Source: Cordilura impudica (lineage: Eukaryota > Arthropoda > Insecta > Diptera > Scathophagidae). Taken from it: a stretch of DNA of 64,000 bases. A program made the position numbers and the translations under genes. The stretch is from NCBI GenBank assembly GCA_963682025.1, contig OY821519.1, positions 1,406,001-1,470,000 on the forward strand, written 5' to 3'. The notes beneath the pieces were generated by a model. That model was not told the DNA's origin. It was given only the letters and a program-made list of their open reading frames with translations, and searched no databases. Numbering within the stretch: the stretch's first letter is position 1; each line of letters begins with the position of its first letter. Positions 1 to 11,963 of the stretch are shown piece after piece.

Positions 1-296
1 GCTAGGTCTGAACATGGACCGTTTCTCACCAATTTCAATCGCATTCATCCCATTGCCGATAAAAGCTTACATACCAAATTTCATCAAAATATATTCATAT
101 TTGCGACCTGCAGTTTGATTACAAGGTTTACATGGACACACAGACGGACGGACGGACGGACATTGTTAAATCAACTCAGAAAGTGATTCTGATTCGATCG
201 GTATAATTAAAGATGGGTCTAGGTCAAATATTTTTGGTTGTTACAAACAGCAGCACAAAGTCATTATACCCAAACCACATAGTGGTATAGGGTATA
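1..296 (-). repeat. Dispersed repeat family A, copy cut by the left window edge
   Basis: Reading the minus strand from 296 gives the family head: TATACCC, a CCAC/GTGG hairpin closed by GGGTAT, then the GATGTCCGTCCGTC-type tract near 140-165. The same order is seen in the complete copy at 15265-16067. The other end lies outside the window. No coding potential; short ORFs here are artefacts. Confidence 0.85.
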
Positions 297-297
297 A

Positions 298-650
298 AAA
301 GAGCAATTTTGATTTTTTATGAATTTTAAAACAACATAGATATTTAAATTTTACATAAAAAAAATGTTTTTTTTTTCGGAAAAACTTTACCAATATTGCC
401 GAAATTATTGCCGTAATTAAAAAGCAGTGTATATATAACTTGGAGGTAATTTAGCTGTGGATTTTCATATTTTTTATATAACCATATCGGACAAACCTTT
501 CGTGAGTTATGCTAAAATATGTGGTGAAGCCTCCTTCATTTTTTATATAGCGGATTATCGCGAGAACCAGAGTCTATCCAAAAAAAGTGAATGCGTACTG
601 TGTATGCCGCAGATTGTTTTATTTTATTGTTCCGCAGTGTAATATCTATA
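298..650 (+). repeat. Dispersed repeat family E, copy 1
   Basis: Similar by eye to 21795-22080: both contain AACTTGGAG followed by the string GAGTTATGCTAAAATATGTG and a TATCGCGAGAA block, at matching spacing. A 61-codon ORF inside is not conserved in the second copy, so I do not call a gene. Element class unknown. Confidence 0.6.
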
Positions 651-654
651 ATAT

Positions 655-1024
655 TAATAGGCTAGGTGATTTCTTGTGACGGATGGTTTGAACTACCATT
701 TTATCCCTATTTTGATCAAACGTATATTATTTGACAGGTACTTCTTTTTAGCCGTTTTGCAAATTTACAGATTTTTTAATTGTTTCCTTTATTTTGAGTA
801 AATTGCATTTAAAGTTGCTACTAACACATACAAAAAATTATGCAATGCTATGAGTGTGTCTATTAAATTTGTTAATGTGTTTGTAATAAAAATGAGTTTG
901 TATTTTGAGTTTATTTGTGAATTGGCTATATTTGATTAGCATACATTTTGGGTCTTTGTTTAATGAAAAAATAAATTTTCCTAGAACTTGCGCTCGAATT
1001 TCGATGGCAGGAATCTGCTAGTAT
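655..1024 (+). repeat. Dispersed repeat family B, copy 1
   Basis: Begins near AATATTAATAGGCTAGG and ends with a CGCTCGAATTTCGATGGC block. Other copies are at 43889-44227, 53095-53890 (plus) and 49040-49770, 40905-41880, 27083-27265 (minus). The conserved end is a CTCGAATTTCGAG palindrome, with CTCGAATTTCGAT here. Noncoding; class unknown. 1025-1234 shows nothing I recognise. Confidence 0.75.
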
Positions 1025-1234
1025 GCTTTTATTGGGCCCTTATTATTTATCACTTAATTTATTACAAAATTCGTGCCGTGAAGTTTACGTCTATAATACT
1101 AACAACATAATTTTTTCAACAATAGATATACTTCTAAAGAAATTGGAAAAAATTCCAACGAAACATTATATAATCTTAGATATATATAGATTCAAGATAT
1201 GCTGTTTTTTAGAGCTTCACTACTTTGAGTTAGT

Positions 1235-2860
1235 AACATTGCTTTATGTGGCAATCGGTAGTTTGACAGCTGATAGTTGCTTCTTGTTTTAATTTGGCTG
1301 GTCATTTCATCATGGATAGATTTACACGAGAGAAACACTTGCAAATTATTGAAGTTTTCTATCAAAATATTGGTTCTTTTCATCAAAATTAAAGCGAGTA
1401 GGGTCGATTTTAGTGCGCAGAAGACTCATAGACCCATAGGGCCATGGATTCGATAATGTCATCTGTATATATGTGGTATATGTATTCAGCAATCGGATAC
1501 TCTTAGTGCTCTGGGAATTAAATGCGATGTTCGTTGGAACGAGCATATTTTCCAAGTGTCGAAAGAAGTATTCAAGTGTGTTGGTTTTCTAAAAGGGTGA
1601 AAAAATTACTTCGCTCCCTCTGATCTCCTAAAAATCTATACCACTTGCATCTGACCGAAAATAGAATACAACTCCCATTTATGGGCACGAGGTTCAAAGT
1701 CTATATTAGAGCTACTGGAACGTATACCAAGGACGGCGTTAATTCTCATTAATGACAGTAGGATATCCAACACTATTGACTATTGGAACATCGTCGGAAT
1801 ATGGGTTGTGTAGCACTGGTCTATAGATACTACCATGGGAAATGTTCTTCCGAGATTAGCGAACTTATTCCAAGTGCCCCAAATTTCAGTTCACTCTACC
1901 CACTTCTCCAGTAGATCGCCTCCCTTTGTAGTATATTGTCCAGTTGACCGCACATCGCATTACAGAGAAAATTCGTTAATCGGTCGAACTGGCTGTGTGT
2001 GGAATAAACTCCCTGCACAAGTCTTTCCTGACAGTTACAATCTAATAAAATTTAAGTCACATATCCATAAACACTACTCCATATCTCTTCTTTCGCATAA
2101 TCTATTTTCCTGAGATCAGCACAATGCAGTGTATCTGTAGGGGGCATCCGTTGAATATGGTCAGTAATTAAAAGAAAGGGACTGTGTCCATCCACTGTAT
2201 GGAAGCTTTTACGAAAGAATCTTGGATTACGAGCTTTTGAGATTCCATTTGTGCAAGAATTAAATCCAAGCGACTATCGTATGCACCTCCAATGCGGCCA
2301 ATAAGCTAATTAGAAACTGATGTTGAGCTTGATTTTCCATACAAAATTTTGTTCAGCGATGAAGCTCGTTTTTGATTCAATGGGTACATAAACAATCAAA
2401 ATTGTCGCATTTTGAGTGCTCAATCTTTTGTCCAAACACCATTATATCTACAGAAAGTTAATGTTTTGTTCACTTAAATGGCCTCGTACTTCAATTGGCT
2501 GGCATTAATCTTGCTGACATGTGGTTCCAACAGGACGGACTCACATGCAACACAGCGCCAGCTACAATTAATTTGCTCGAAGAAACTTTGGATGATCGCA
2601 AATTTCACGTCATGGTAATGGTTATTGGCCGCCAAGATTGTGAGATTTAACTCCATTGGTTTATTTGTTTTTGGCTTATGCAAAGTCACTTGTCTATGTC
2701 GATAATCTAGAGACAATTGAAAACCTGAAAATCAAAATCGGTGAATTATTGGTACAACACGGCTGCACATGCTGCGAAAAGTGCGTTCAAATTGGAGTTC
2801 CAAATTGCGCCATGGCGCAAATCATATTCAGGTGTTAATGGCATAAACCTATATATCCAA
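1235..2860 (+). mobile_element. Decayed mariner copy split by a retrotransposon
   Basis: The start of a mariner transposase is readable at about 1312-1390 (MDRFTREKHLQIIEVFYQN), and the rest resumes near 2195 (TVWKLLRKNLGLRAFEIPF) through the DDD region to about 2840. It is the same lineage as the copy at 31781-33086. Stop codons and frameshifts break the frame many times, and the terminal repeats are no longer clear. The gap from 1425 to 2185 is filled by a non-LTR retrotransposon tail. Seen: both transposase halves in order. Inferred: a single element later interrupted. Confidence 0.75.
1425..2185 (+). pseudogene. 5'-truncated non-LTR retrotransposon (RT C-terminal part)
   Basis: Conceptual translation across frameshifts gives the thumb and C-terminal region typical of non-LTR reverse-transcriptase ORFs. 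It reads LGIKCDVRWNEHIFQVS, then LLKIYTTCIRPKIEYNSHLW, then VWNKLPAQVFPDSYNLIKF and FKSHIHKHYS, ending at a stop near 2113. The palm domain with the catalytic aspartates is absent, so this is a dead 5'-truncated copy. It sits inside the mariner copy and is therefore the younger insertion. Confidence 0.7.
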
Positions 2861-4284
2861 TAAATCCAGTTTAATCGAAGTTAGTAATATTGTTCTTTGC
2901 TTTACTTTTAGTTAAAGTTCTCTAACTCTAAAAAAAAAACCATTATGTGTAAAATTCTCAAATTATCTGAATACGATTGATACGAATCCAATCGTGAGCT
3001 CATTATCTCTTTAATAATATTATATATATGTTACAGAATAGATATTTGTATAAGCTTTCAAATGCTGTGCATTTTCGATCAGTAGTGCCTGATAACTGAA
3101 ACACAGTTTTATAGCGATGTTTTTTAATGTGACCGATAGCAATTTTTTGGGATGTTTAATGGATGAAAGTTGCGATACAAAATTTTCATAAATACACTTA
3201 TGTTACTATTAAAATGATCGCAACTGTATGTGTTTATCGTTAAGTTGTTAATGCAATCATTCCGAGCGACTCCACGCAGTAGAGAAATATTTTTTCGAAT
3301 GTAAATCAAGTGAATGGCTTTAATTCAGCTTTGTTATAATCCTATAAATATCTTTCAGCTTCCTGGTAAAATACAACATCAAAAGGTCAAAAGGTGAGGT
3401 GGGAAATGATGTGCTCACAGAAAACATATTTATTGCATCTAGCAAATTAAATGCCGAATTTCGATAAAGTCAATAACCGAATTTCAGTTTCATTAAGAGC
3501 CCAACTCTGTTGTCTTAACAGTAAATATTTTATTATAATAGAAAATGCTTAGCTGATGTTAAATTTCTGCTTATATTAACGAAAATACCTTAAAACAATT
3601 CAGTTGGCGAATTTTATTTATGTGTACAAAAATGTTTTTTGTTTTAGATGAAAATGTATTTTGTTGCTATTGAGTGGTATTTTATATGGAATATATAATC
3701 AAAATGTAATCAATTATTAATTTGCTCAAAATGGCCATTTAAACGAGCAACTTTACCCTGACAGACAGACTTAGATTATTTTTAACTCCACTTGTTAAAA
3801 GGGCGGAAATATACAGTGAGTACATTTTTTTTTACATTCGGCGTTAAATTGAACATAAATATGTCACAAGTTTTGTTGTATTCCATTGACGTAGTACAAC
3901 TTACATGAGTAAAATACATGCAGTACGTTTTCAAGTAATATCAAAAGACTCACAAATTTGACCAGTTTTTTTTATATAACGCATTTGGTCAACAGATAAA
4001 TTTATTAAATACCGGATGTTATCTATCATTCCGCGAAAACATAATTATTAAACTTCGGGAGAATGGTACAACTGTTGACGGGTAGTTAATAACATTTGAT
4101 TATCTCTTATTTTCTATGGGCAAGAGACTTTTGAATTAAGTTTGTTTGAGAGTTGTAAATAATTAAGCTATGTTTAAGTTGTTAAGTTCTAAGTTTTAGA
4201 CCAAAATTAGATTTTTATCTTGAAATATGGATTCCATGTAGTTTTGGCGATACTATTACTTATTCAAAAGCAGTTTGACTATTT
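2861..4284. other. AT-rich stretch, no gene recognised
   Basis: No coding region longer than about 60 codons and no repeat I can pair with certainty. One block near 3380-3450 could read as a short protein remnant (KGEVGNDVLTENIFIASSK) but I cannot assign it. A short GACAGACAGAC tract lies near 3760. Confidence 0.5.
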
Positions 4285-4830
4285 TTATAGTCAATGACTT
4301 TGTGCTGATGTTTACAACTACCATAAATATTTGACCTAGACCTTTTATTATACCGATCGACTCAGAATCACTTTATGAGTCGATTTAGCGATGGCAGTTC
4401 GTCCGTCTGTGTGTTCATGTAAATCTTGTTATCAAACTACAGGTCGCAAATATTAATATATTTTGGCGAAATTTTGTGTATAAGCTTCCGCGAGCCACGG
4501 CATGAACGTTATTGAAATTGGTGAAAACAAAATAAACAAAAATATTTTATAGACTTCTCTCAAATTTGGTATTTATATATTTTTGCGAAAAATAAATGAC
4601 CTTACGAGTGTGGTCAGGATCGGTCCATTTTTTGACCTAGTCCCCATATAAATATAGCATCCGATATGAACTTTTTCATATTCAAATGCAACAAAATTAA
4701 TAACAATACCAATCAAATCTGGTTTTTGTTTATTTTCTATATCCAATTAGTTTGGCCTAATAGATAGGGTCTCTATAGGGTATCGCATAGTCGGTCTAGA
4801 CCGACTATAATTTTTTTACTTGTTTTATAT
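4285..4830 (+). repeat. Dispersed repeat family A, head-damaged copy
   Basis: Runs from the ACTTTGTGCTGATG block to the terminal palindrome TAGTCGGTCTAGACCGACTA (about 4788-4807) and the tail TTTACTTGTTTT. The TATACCC hairpin at the head is mutated or missing. Confidence 0.8.
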
Positions 4831-5394
4831 TTAAAAAAGTGAAAATAGTAAAACTTTGACATTGCTGCTTGTATTAAGAAACAAAATTGGGGTACACATA
4901 TGTATGCTGATAAATTGACTCTCTTTTGAACATATCAGTTATAGTAAAGAAAACTATTAAAATAGATAAATTACTACAAATTGAAAAAGCCGGTAAGAAG
5001 TGCACTTAAATATTGGTTACATATGGTAAAAACCACTGACTTGACAAGCAATCGGTATTTAGGGTTTACACCATAAGACTTTGCTATATTTTTACCAATG
5101 ATGTTACAAATCTATACTTAGAAAAGGTACTGTTTCCATTTCGTAGACATCACAAGTCTCAAATAAATTTTTGGTCGAATCGAATCACTGCGCAAAGTGA
5201 ACTATTAAGAGGAATAATGATAACAACATTTATTTTGAACCAGAATGCCTTAATCAACAACTCCCAAACTCCATCCAATTGAAGACACTGGGCGACTGCC
5301 AAATAAAAATCAAAAAGGAGTCTTACTGTTAATAATTTCAGAAATCCAAAATAATAAAATGGAAAAAATATGCTGCAGTAGTTGTAATAAAAGA
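4831..5394. other. AT-rich stretch, nothing recognised
   Basis: No supported ORF, RNA gene or repeat copy on either strand. Confidence 0.45.
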
Positions 5395-5620
5395 TGTTTA
5401 GGGTTTGCTGGGAATAATCGGCAACATTTTTGATGTGTAAACATCTATACGCGCAGGGGGGTAAATTTCTAATTCACAATACAATCTCAAAAACAGCGTA
5501 ATATGTGAGCTTAAGATCTTACGCGTAACATGTGAGCATTTAGACAAATCGGTGTGACATGATTGTTTGGTGGAAAAAATTATGATATGTAATAAAGTTT
5601 TTACAAAATAATATTTTACA
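5395..5620 (+). repeat. Family D element, one end only
   Basis: Contains GATGTGTAAACATCTATACG followed by blocks that match the reverse complement of 39940-40095 (GGTAAATTTCTA, TTACGCGTAA, TTGTTTGGTG). The matching second GATGTGTAAACATCT end is not present here. Confidence 0.6.
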
Positions 5621-6539
5621 AAATAATTTTATATCATATAAAAGTTATAAGAATCAGAGTGAGTGCTAATTTAAAATGAAGTGTTCTTTAATATGGATCT
5701 AAATTATATTTGATGAATATCAATTGTTATTATTTCCTGTATCCAAATATTATTATTATCGAAACAGTTTTAGACCTAAGGTGCATTGCACAATTGCAAG
5801 CTCACTCAATATTTTTACTATATCTCCTGAACGACGGATTTTAATGTAAGAATTCTTTCTAGACAAACTGTATATCTTGAGAAGAATGCAAGCAACTACA
5901 AAAACAAAAATGTTTGACTAACGGTACATAAAATAAATATCAATATTTATGAATACACTTTACTCTCTTGTTCTAAACATCTTCAATTAATTTTTTCATA
6001 CTTCCAACAAGACTGTTTTGGTCAATTCTTCTTCTACAGTGGTTTAAAAAACTTTTAGTTGAAATCGTTGAATCGTTGTGTCAAGATGCCTCAAAAATTT
6101 TCTTAGGGGTTCAGGTCTGTTGAGCAGAGTGTTCTGCTGTCGAAAACACCACTGGATGTCAAATTTCTCCTCTAATATTAAAAATTATATGGAATTAAAG
6201 ACAAAACCTTTCCCAATTGCTATACGTTAGGGCCATAACCAAATTTTCCGCATAGTACTACGAGGTGGGCAATGATGTTTTATCAACGAAAAACATTATC
6301 TTGGGTTATTTTACAAAAAAAAAAACTTCACGCACTAAATTCATTTTCTAAATCAATACAAACAAATTTCTTTAACAAGTTATTTTATTTCGAATCAGAA
6401 CAAGTTATTAAACTTCATATGCAATGGTTATATTACTAAAAAAAATAACAATATTATATCGTCCTTAATTTATTATTGAAGGATAAAAATTTTAAGTTTA
6501 AAGTACGTGTAGATTTGCAAAATGAATATATATCTTGCA
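5621..6539. other. AT-rich stretch, no gene recognised
   Basis: No supportable reading frame. The minus strand near 6000-6260 might hold very degraded transposase, but I could not align any motif with confidence. Confidence 0.4.
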
Positions 6540-7115
6540 CAGTTTTTATTACGCGTTCTGCACGGAATCTACACCTATTCTGATTTTTGATTAATGAATC
6601 ATCTTGTATACAATGTTTAAGAAAGCGTTTTATTGGCGTTTTTGAATTTTGCTAATGACTGGTTTGAAATTTGAAATTTATCTTCGTGAAATCGGTGATC
6701 TGAGAACCAAATATCCTACCATTGACCGCTAATAAACTCAGAAATTGGGTACAACTCAGACTGATATTTTGGTATTAGTATAAATGCTAACAGTGTAAGG
6801 ATGGCCCTCGAATTCTACCGTCCATTGCTGATCGACGAAATAGCTTTCAATTTTATAAATGGAAAATTTGGTTTTTTGAAATATCTGAACGCATTTCCCA
6901 ATTCAAACAAAGACTACATATCATCACGTCACTTTATGTTTTTGGGGTCAATTTTTTCTTTATTTTGAGTAAAGCTTTGCTTGAGTTCGTTGTAATTGTT
7001 GACTAATTCTGGTATTGTAACATATTTTAAATCTAAAATATTATGTTGACAACCAACATATTGCGGCATATTCATTTTAATTGAATACAAATACAAATTT
7101 GAAACTTCATGGCTG
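6540..7115 (-). pseudogene. Remnant of a transposon-encoded protein of unnamed family
   Basis: Minus-strand translation gives MPQYVGCQHNILDLKYV, then ELVNNYNELKQSFTQ, then SLFELGNAFRYFKKPNFPF, then a W-to-stop version of ISNARWNSRAIL, and after a frameshift QWxDIWFSDHRFHEDKF. I know this order of motifs (CQHxILD, NARWNSRAI, WFSD) from repetitive, uncharacterised transposon proteins in insect genomes; that is recall, not a search. Several stops and at least one frameshift show it is dead. The exact superfamily is uncertain. Confidence 0.45.
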
Positions 7116-7299
7116 ATGGTGCGTGAACTTTTTTGGCGCCAGCGATAAAGTAAAAGCCTATTCGGCTATAGTTAGCCAATTTTGATACTTCAAAACAATG
7201 TTAAAAAGTTACAGCCCTACTGTACATCCTCTTAACAGAAAAATAAACTTTAGCTCCCTTGGCGCTTTGTTATTTTGAGAATTTGTTTCTGCTTCTCAA

Positions 7300-7575
7300 A
7301 TTGTATATTTTTATTAAATGTTAAAGTCTTCCAGAAGGTTGCCTTTGACACATTTACGTTCACTAACGTCCTCAAATCCATTAGTAATATAGACGAGTTG
7401 CTGACTTTGCTTCAAATACGAGTCTCAGTGCGCAAATAAAGCTTTCGTTTGGCTCCAGGACGATTGTTCGCATGGTATATTTTTGGATCTTTTAAAAAGA
7501 CTTCGATTAATTTGCGTTCAGATTTGTCTCATTGGTATTCCGCATGTGGTCCGCTAGCTGTATTTATTTGGCGCA
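7300..7575 (-). pseudogene. Tc1-like transposase N-terminal remnant
   Basis: Minus-strand translation reads RPGAKRKLYLRTETRI followed after a frameshift by NSSILLMDLRTLVNVNVSKATFWKTL, which resembles the paired helix-turn-helix region of Tc1/Tc3 transposases. No catalytic DDE part follows in frame. It may be a separate insertion from the remnant at 6540-7115. 7576-8034 shows nothing I recognise. Confidence 0.35.
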
Positions 7576-8034
7576 CCAATGTTTTTTAAAAATTAATAAA
7601 ATATAGACATGTATAAATAAGTACCTATTCAAAACAAATTGTTCTAAAATATATTTAGAACTTTGAGTATAAAAAACTTGCAATAAACATTTGATTTCGT
7701 CAGAATTTAACAAACTGATCTTCTTCTTCTTTATTTGCTAATTCCTTTTTCGAATTTAAGCGACCAATACAATTAAAATTTGTTACATATTTAACATTAA
7801 AAAAAACATTTTATATATTATTCAATAGCTCCTCAAAAGCATCTCTATCTGTTGCTTAACTCAGAAGTCTGCCCATTTCTGTTACACGTTTATTTCCGTA
7901 TTTTATATATGGTCCGTCCAGGGTATTTTGAGTATTCGTCTGTTTGTAATATAAAATGCCATCACGAATCAGTACATACTGTCGTTTCAAAAAAAATATC
8001 CTTTAAATACAAAAGATCATACCGAAGAAATAAG

Positions 8035-9267
8035 CCGTCTATATTTATCAACTAAACAAAAATTTTCTCAAATGAAAAAATTCATCGAACAAAGTAAATC
8101 TGAATTAGAAGCCAGTTTTAAAACATCTTGAAGCATTGCTAAAGCCTTATATAGAAGGTGATTTTATAAAAAAAATGAATATAATTGATACGATATCATC
8201 GCTTGATCCATATAGTGATAAATTCCGACATCACGAATTATCATCGACCTTCAGATATCCACAATGAATTAATAAAACCCATACACTCTGATTTAATTTA
8301 GGTTTTGATGAATCCACTAACAATACAGATCATCCCCAATTAGCAATATTTATTCGGTTTTTGAAAGAAGATGCTGTTGTACAAGAAGAGTTGCTAGATT
8401 AAATTCCTTTCAAAGATACAACAAGAGGTACTGATACTAAGTCAGCATTTGATTCTGTAATTCCTTTAGTGCGAATGCAAAAACTAAGTAGTTAGTGTTT
8501 CCACTGATGGAACTTCATCAATGGTTGGCAAAATCAACGGATTTTTGGGACTGTTTAAGAAAGATGCAAACTTTCGGACTATATTGCAGTACATTGCATT
8601 CTACACCGTGAACATCTTCTTGCAAAATATTTTAATTTTAAAAATGTGTTTCCGCCAGTGGTAACAATCCTAAATTTTATAAAAAAAAAAAAAAAATCTG
8701 AAAACCATAGACAATTTAAGAACTTTTTGTATGAACTTAATTTGTACGAAGACTTATCATTTTACTGTTTAATGTATGTATTAATAAAGTTTGTCAATTA
8801 GTTAGATCCTATTACTAAATTCTTACACTTAAATGGCTTCAAGACTTAATGTTTTTCACTGATATGATGGAGCACTTATGTGTATGATATAAATCTCTTC
8901 AGGGAAAAGGCAATCATATCGGCTATTTGTTTAATACTATTTTTTAATTTCAGAAAAAATTATGACTTTTTAATAGAGATTTGACGTCAAATCATTGCCT
9001 CATTTTCAACGTCTTAAAAAATATTGTCAAAACCGTGAAATTCTTCCTGAATCAATTGAGTCATACCTTTCAAAATTAAGTCATCCGATCAATGACTTAG
9101 AAAACAGACTTTCTGATTTAAAAGGTATGAATGATTCAATTAAATTTTTATTAAACCCCTTTAAAGTAGATGTAGTTAAAGAAGGCTTGAATGTTGCTAA
9201 AGTTATATTTCTTAATAAAGACGAAGGAGAAATGGATTTGATAGGATTGCATTTTGGTTTAAGCTAA
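8035..9267 (+). pseudogene. hAT-type transposase pseudogene (GTF2IRD2/ZBED5-like)
   Basis: Fragments in order on the plus strand: KPYIEGDFIKK near 8145; GFDESTNNTDHPQLAIFIRF near 8300; ELLDxIPFKDTTRGTDT; VSTDGTSSMVGKINGFLGLF near 8500; then WLQDLMFFTDMMEHL near 8835; and an uninterrupted final 90 codons from 8995 ending FLNPFKVDVVKEGLNVAK and the stop at 9267. This matches the RNase-H-like core of the domesticated and transposon hAT group. DEST and TDGxxSMVGK blocks are kept, but many stops and frameshifts and a poly-A expansion near 8680 inactivate it. No terminal inverted repeats were identified. Confidence 0.7.
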
Positions 9268-9651
9268 ACTAACATAAATCTAATACATTGAACCAATTTT
9301 GCAAATGTGTACCCATGAAAAAAAATATCCATAACTAAAGACAGCAGCATATCGCTTGTTATCAATTTTTGGCACGACTTTTTTACTATGAAATCCATTA
9401 CAAAAAAAAAATAAAAAATTATATCATACTAATTTAAACAATACCCATTTAAAAGAGCTCATAAATTCATCTATTAGAAATTATGAACTGAATTTTAATG
9501 AAATAGTCAAAACACATCTATCGTTAAACAGAAATATTTAAAACTAAAAAATTACAAATTAAAAAAAATAAAATAAAAAAACATTAAAAACTAAACCCAT
9601 AAAAACAAAGTTTTTATTAAAGCTCTTTGTTTCCTTATGCATATGAGTTTT
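9268..9651. other. A-rich stretch, nothing recognised
   Basis: Long A-runs and no reading frame. The block ACCCATAAAAACAAAGTTTT near 9595 loosely recurs near 48702, which may indicate a shared unclassified repeat. Confidence 0.4.
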
Positions 9652-10025
9652 GAATCTCACCGCGACTGGGCGTGACATTGCGTGACTATTTTACAATTAA
9701 TCTTTGCTCACAACAAGTCTATGGAAAAAGTTTCAGATCGATCGGAAGAGGGGAAATGGGTTTTAGGTAACTCCGTGACTGTGCGTGACTTTTCGTGACT
9801 GTCGTGACTTTGTCAAAGTTAACCTGTTTTTCGCAGCAAGTGTATGGACAAATTTTCAAATCGATCGGATAAGGGGAAGTGAGGTTTTGATCTCTCCGTG
9901 AGTGTGCGTGACTACCCCAAAATTAATCTATAGTCACAACAAGACTATGTTCCAAGTTTCAGATCAATTCGATAAGGGGGAATGGGGTTGCCCCACGACA
10001 GACATACAGACAGACAGGCAGAGAC
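9652..10025 (+). repeat. Tandem GTGAC-rich repeat, about three 115-125-bp units
   Basis: Units begin near 9655, 9770 and 9890. Each has a cluster of GTGACT/GCGTGAC words, a TTAATCT-like block, CACAACAAG-like, a TTTCAGATCGATCGGA-like block and a GGGGAA run. The third unit ends in GGGGTTGCCCC followed by GACAGACATACAGACAGAC. The reverse complement of one unit lies inside the TIR element at 41068-41731 (about 41225-41375). Noncoding. Confidence 0.7.
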
Positions 10026-10660
10026 TATGAGTGAAAAGAAAGAGTTTAGAAACATTAAAATTTGAAGAAAATAAATATATAATATTAAAAATTCAAAAAA
10101 AAAAAATTGAATTACTTCCTAAGTTTGAAGTTTGGATATGAAATATATATAAATCCAACTTTCTGAACTTCTTCATAAATATGCCTAATGCAGGACTTAC
10201 AAATAAAAATGAATAAAATTAGTTTAAAAAAATTTGGCCGTCCAAAAATTGTAAAAATTGTGTGGACAATGAGCTAAAACCGTGGATGCCCTTCGTATAA
10301 AACAATAGTTTGACCTTGCTCAAAGTCAGAAGGCTGCGTACCTCGTGACATTTTAAAGTGTTAAATATTTAATAACTTCAAATATGGAAAATACACTGAT
10401 GACACTGCCAACTATGATTTTAGTAATCGACCTCAAAATTTTGGAAGGGTTGCAGTTTTCTTACTGTTATAATGTAGCGTTAGTCTCTTGCTGACTGTAC
10501 GAGTACTCTTCACTACCTACACAGTTTTTCTAAAAAGTATACTTACCTTGAAGTCCGTTTTTCATGGAGATGTAGTAAGAAATTTATTGATCTTGCAATT
10601 GCGAAACAGACCTTATTTGCATACATAACATTCACTTCATTAGTTGCCATATTTATATAA
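10026..10660. other. AT-rich stretch, no gene recognised
   Basis: No supportable coding region. It ends at a TATATATA tract; from about 10670 a separate repeat fragment with TTCCGATCGGGATGAAATTT begins and leads into the TIR element at 10866. Confidence 0.4.
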
Positions 10661-10865
10661 TATATATATAGGGCGTTTCATGTCAAGTGATCCAACTTTT
10701 GAAACCGATGTCTTCCGATCGGGATGAAATTTTCACCAAGGTAAGTCCTATTAGATAGTAACATAATTTTTTTTAGACACAATTTTTCGACAAGATTGGT
10801 CCAGAACTCTCTGAGTTAGAGGGGGTCAAAATATGACATTTTGTCCAAACAGGTGTTTTCTCTCG

Positions 10866-11963
10866 TACCTCTAAAGTGAGTCAACTCAAAATTTTTCAAT
10901 TTTCACTCTTGCAGTGAAAACGATACACAGTGGTCATATCTATCCACTGTAAAAATCTTACATCGATTCTTCTAGTCTTTCGCAAAAAAAACAAGTAAGA
11001 AAATTATAGTCGGTCTAGACCGACTATACGATACCCTATACCATGCGTTTAGAGACTCTATATCTCAGGCACAACTAACTGCATATAAAAAATAAGCATA
11101 AACCAAATTTGAGTGGGATTTTTATTAATTTTTTTGGCTGCAGATATGAAAAAGTTTATATCGAATGCTATATCTGAATGGGGACTAGGCCCAAAAATGG
11201 ACCGATCCTGATCATGTTTGGTAAGGTCTCTTGAATTTTGCAAAAATATATACAAACAAAATTTGAGAAGAATCAGTGCAATATTTTTGTTTTTTGATAG
11301 ATTTAAGTGAAGATCGGGAAGCAGCTCTATATGGGGCCTATGACTAAGAGTTGTCCCATAGGGATCATTTTTGAACTACTGATTAATGGATGTAATAAAC
11401 ACATACAAACCCAATTTGACTAAGATTTATATGATAATTTGGATCTTATGGCAATTTAAGTCGATTTCATAGGGGTCATTTGTATGGGGGCTAGGTCTGA
11501 CCATGGACCGATTCTCACCAACTTCAACAGCGTTCATTCTATGGCCGATAAATCGAATCAGATAGTGATTCTGATTCGATCGGTATAATTAAAGATGGGT
11601 CTAGGTCAAATATTTTTGGTAGTTACAAACAGCAGAACAAAGTCATTATACCCAAACCACATAGTGGTATAGGGTATAAATACAGTTGTAACCCTCTTTG
11701 TGTTATAAGAGTAGCTTCTTTAGAACCCACTAAAAAGACATATTTTGAGTTGCACCCAAAAAACTTGTTATTTTTTATGATCACTGAAAAAATCGCAAAA
11801 ACAACTACTGTTGTATACTTATTATTTGCAATTCTTTGCAATGAAAAAACTGTTTTTATATTTTATAGTAAAAAAAATTTATAGTTAAAAAAAAAACCGT
11901 TTTTTGCCTCTACTGAAAATTTGTCAATTTTGATTTGACTCACTTTAGAAATACAGGTGCGAC
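10866..11963. mobile_element. TIR element copy 1 (CTCTAAAGTGAGTCAACTC ends), with nested family A insert
   Basis: Left end TACCTCTAAAGTGAGTCAAC; right end, reversed, reads TGTATTTCTAAAGTGAGTCA. The body matches copy 2 at 13995-14830, for example GATACACAGTGGTCATATCT and TGTAACCCTCTTTGTGTTAT. It is interrupted at an A-run by the family A copy at 10992-11677; without it the element is about 410 bp. Noncoding MITE-like element; superfamily unknown. Confidence 0.7.
10992..11677 (-). repeat. Dispersed repeat family A, nearly complete copy nested in a TIR element
   Basis: Minus-strand copy from TATACCC (11677) to CTTACTTG (10992), with the terminal palindrome near 11010-11032. Flanks are A-runs on both sides. 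The paralogous site in the element at 13995 lacks this insert, so the boundaries are supported by an empty site. Confidence 0.85.

Noticed and set aside
9652..10025. CRISPR-like array
   Set aside because: Units are 115-125 bp, diverged, without constant-length spacers, and the DNA is from an animal.
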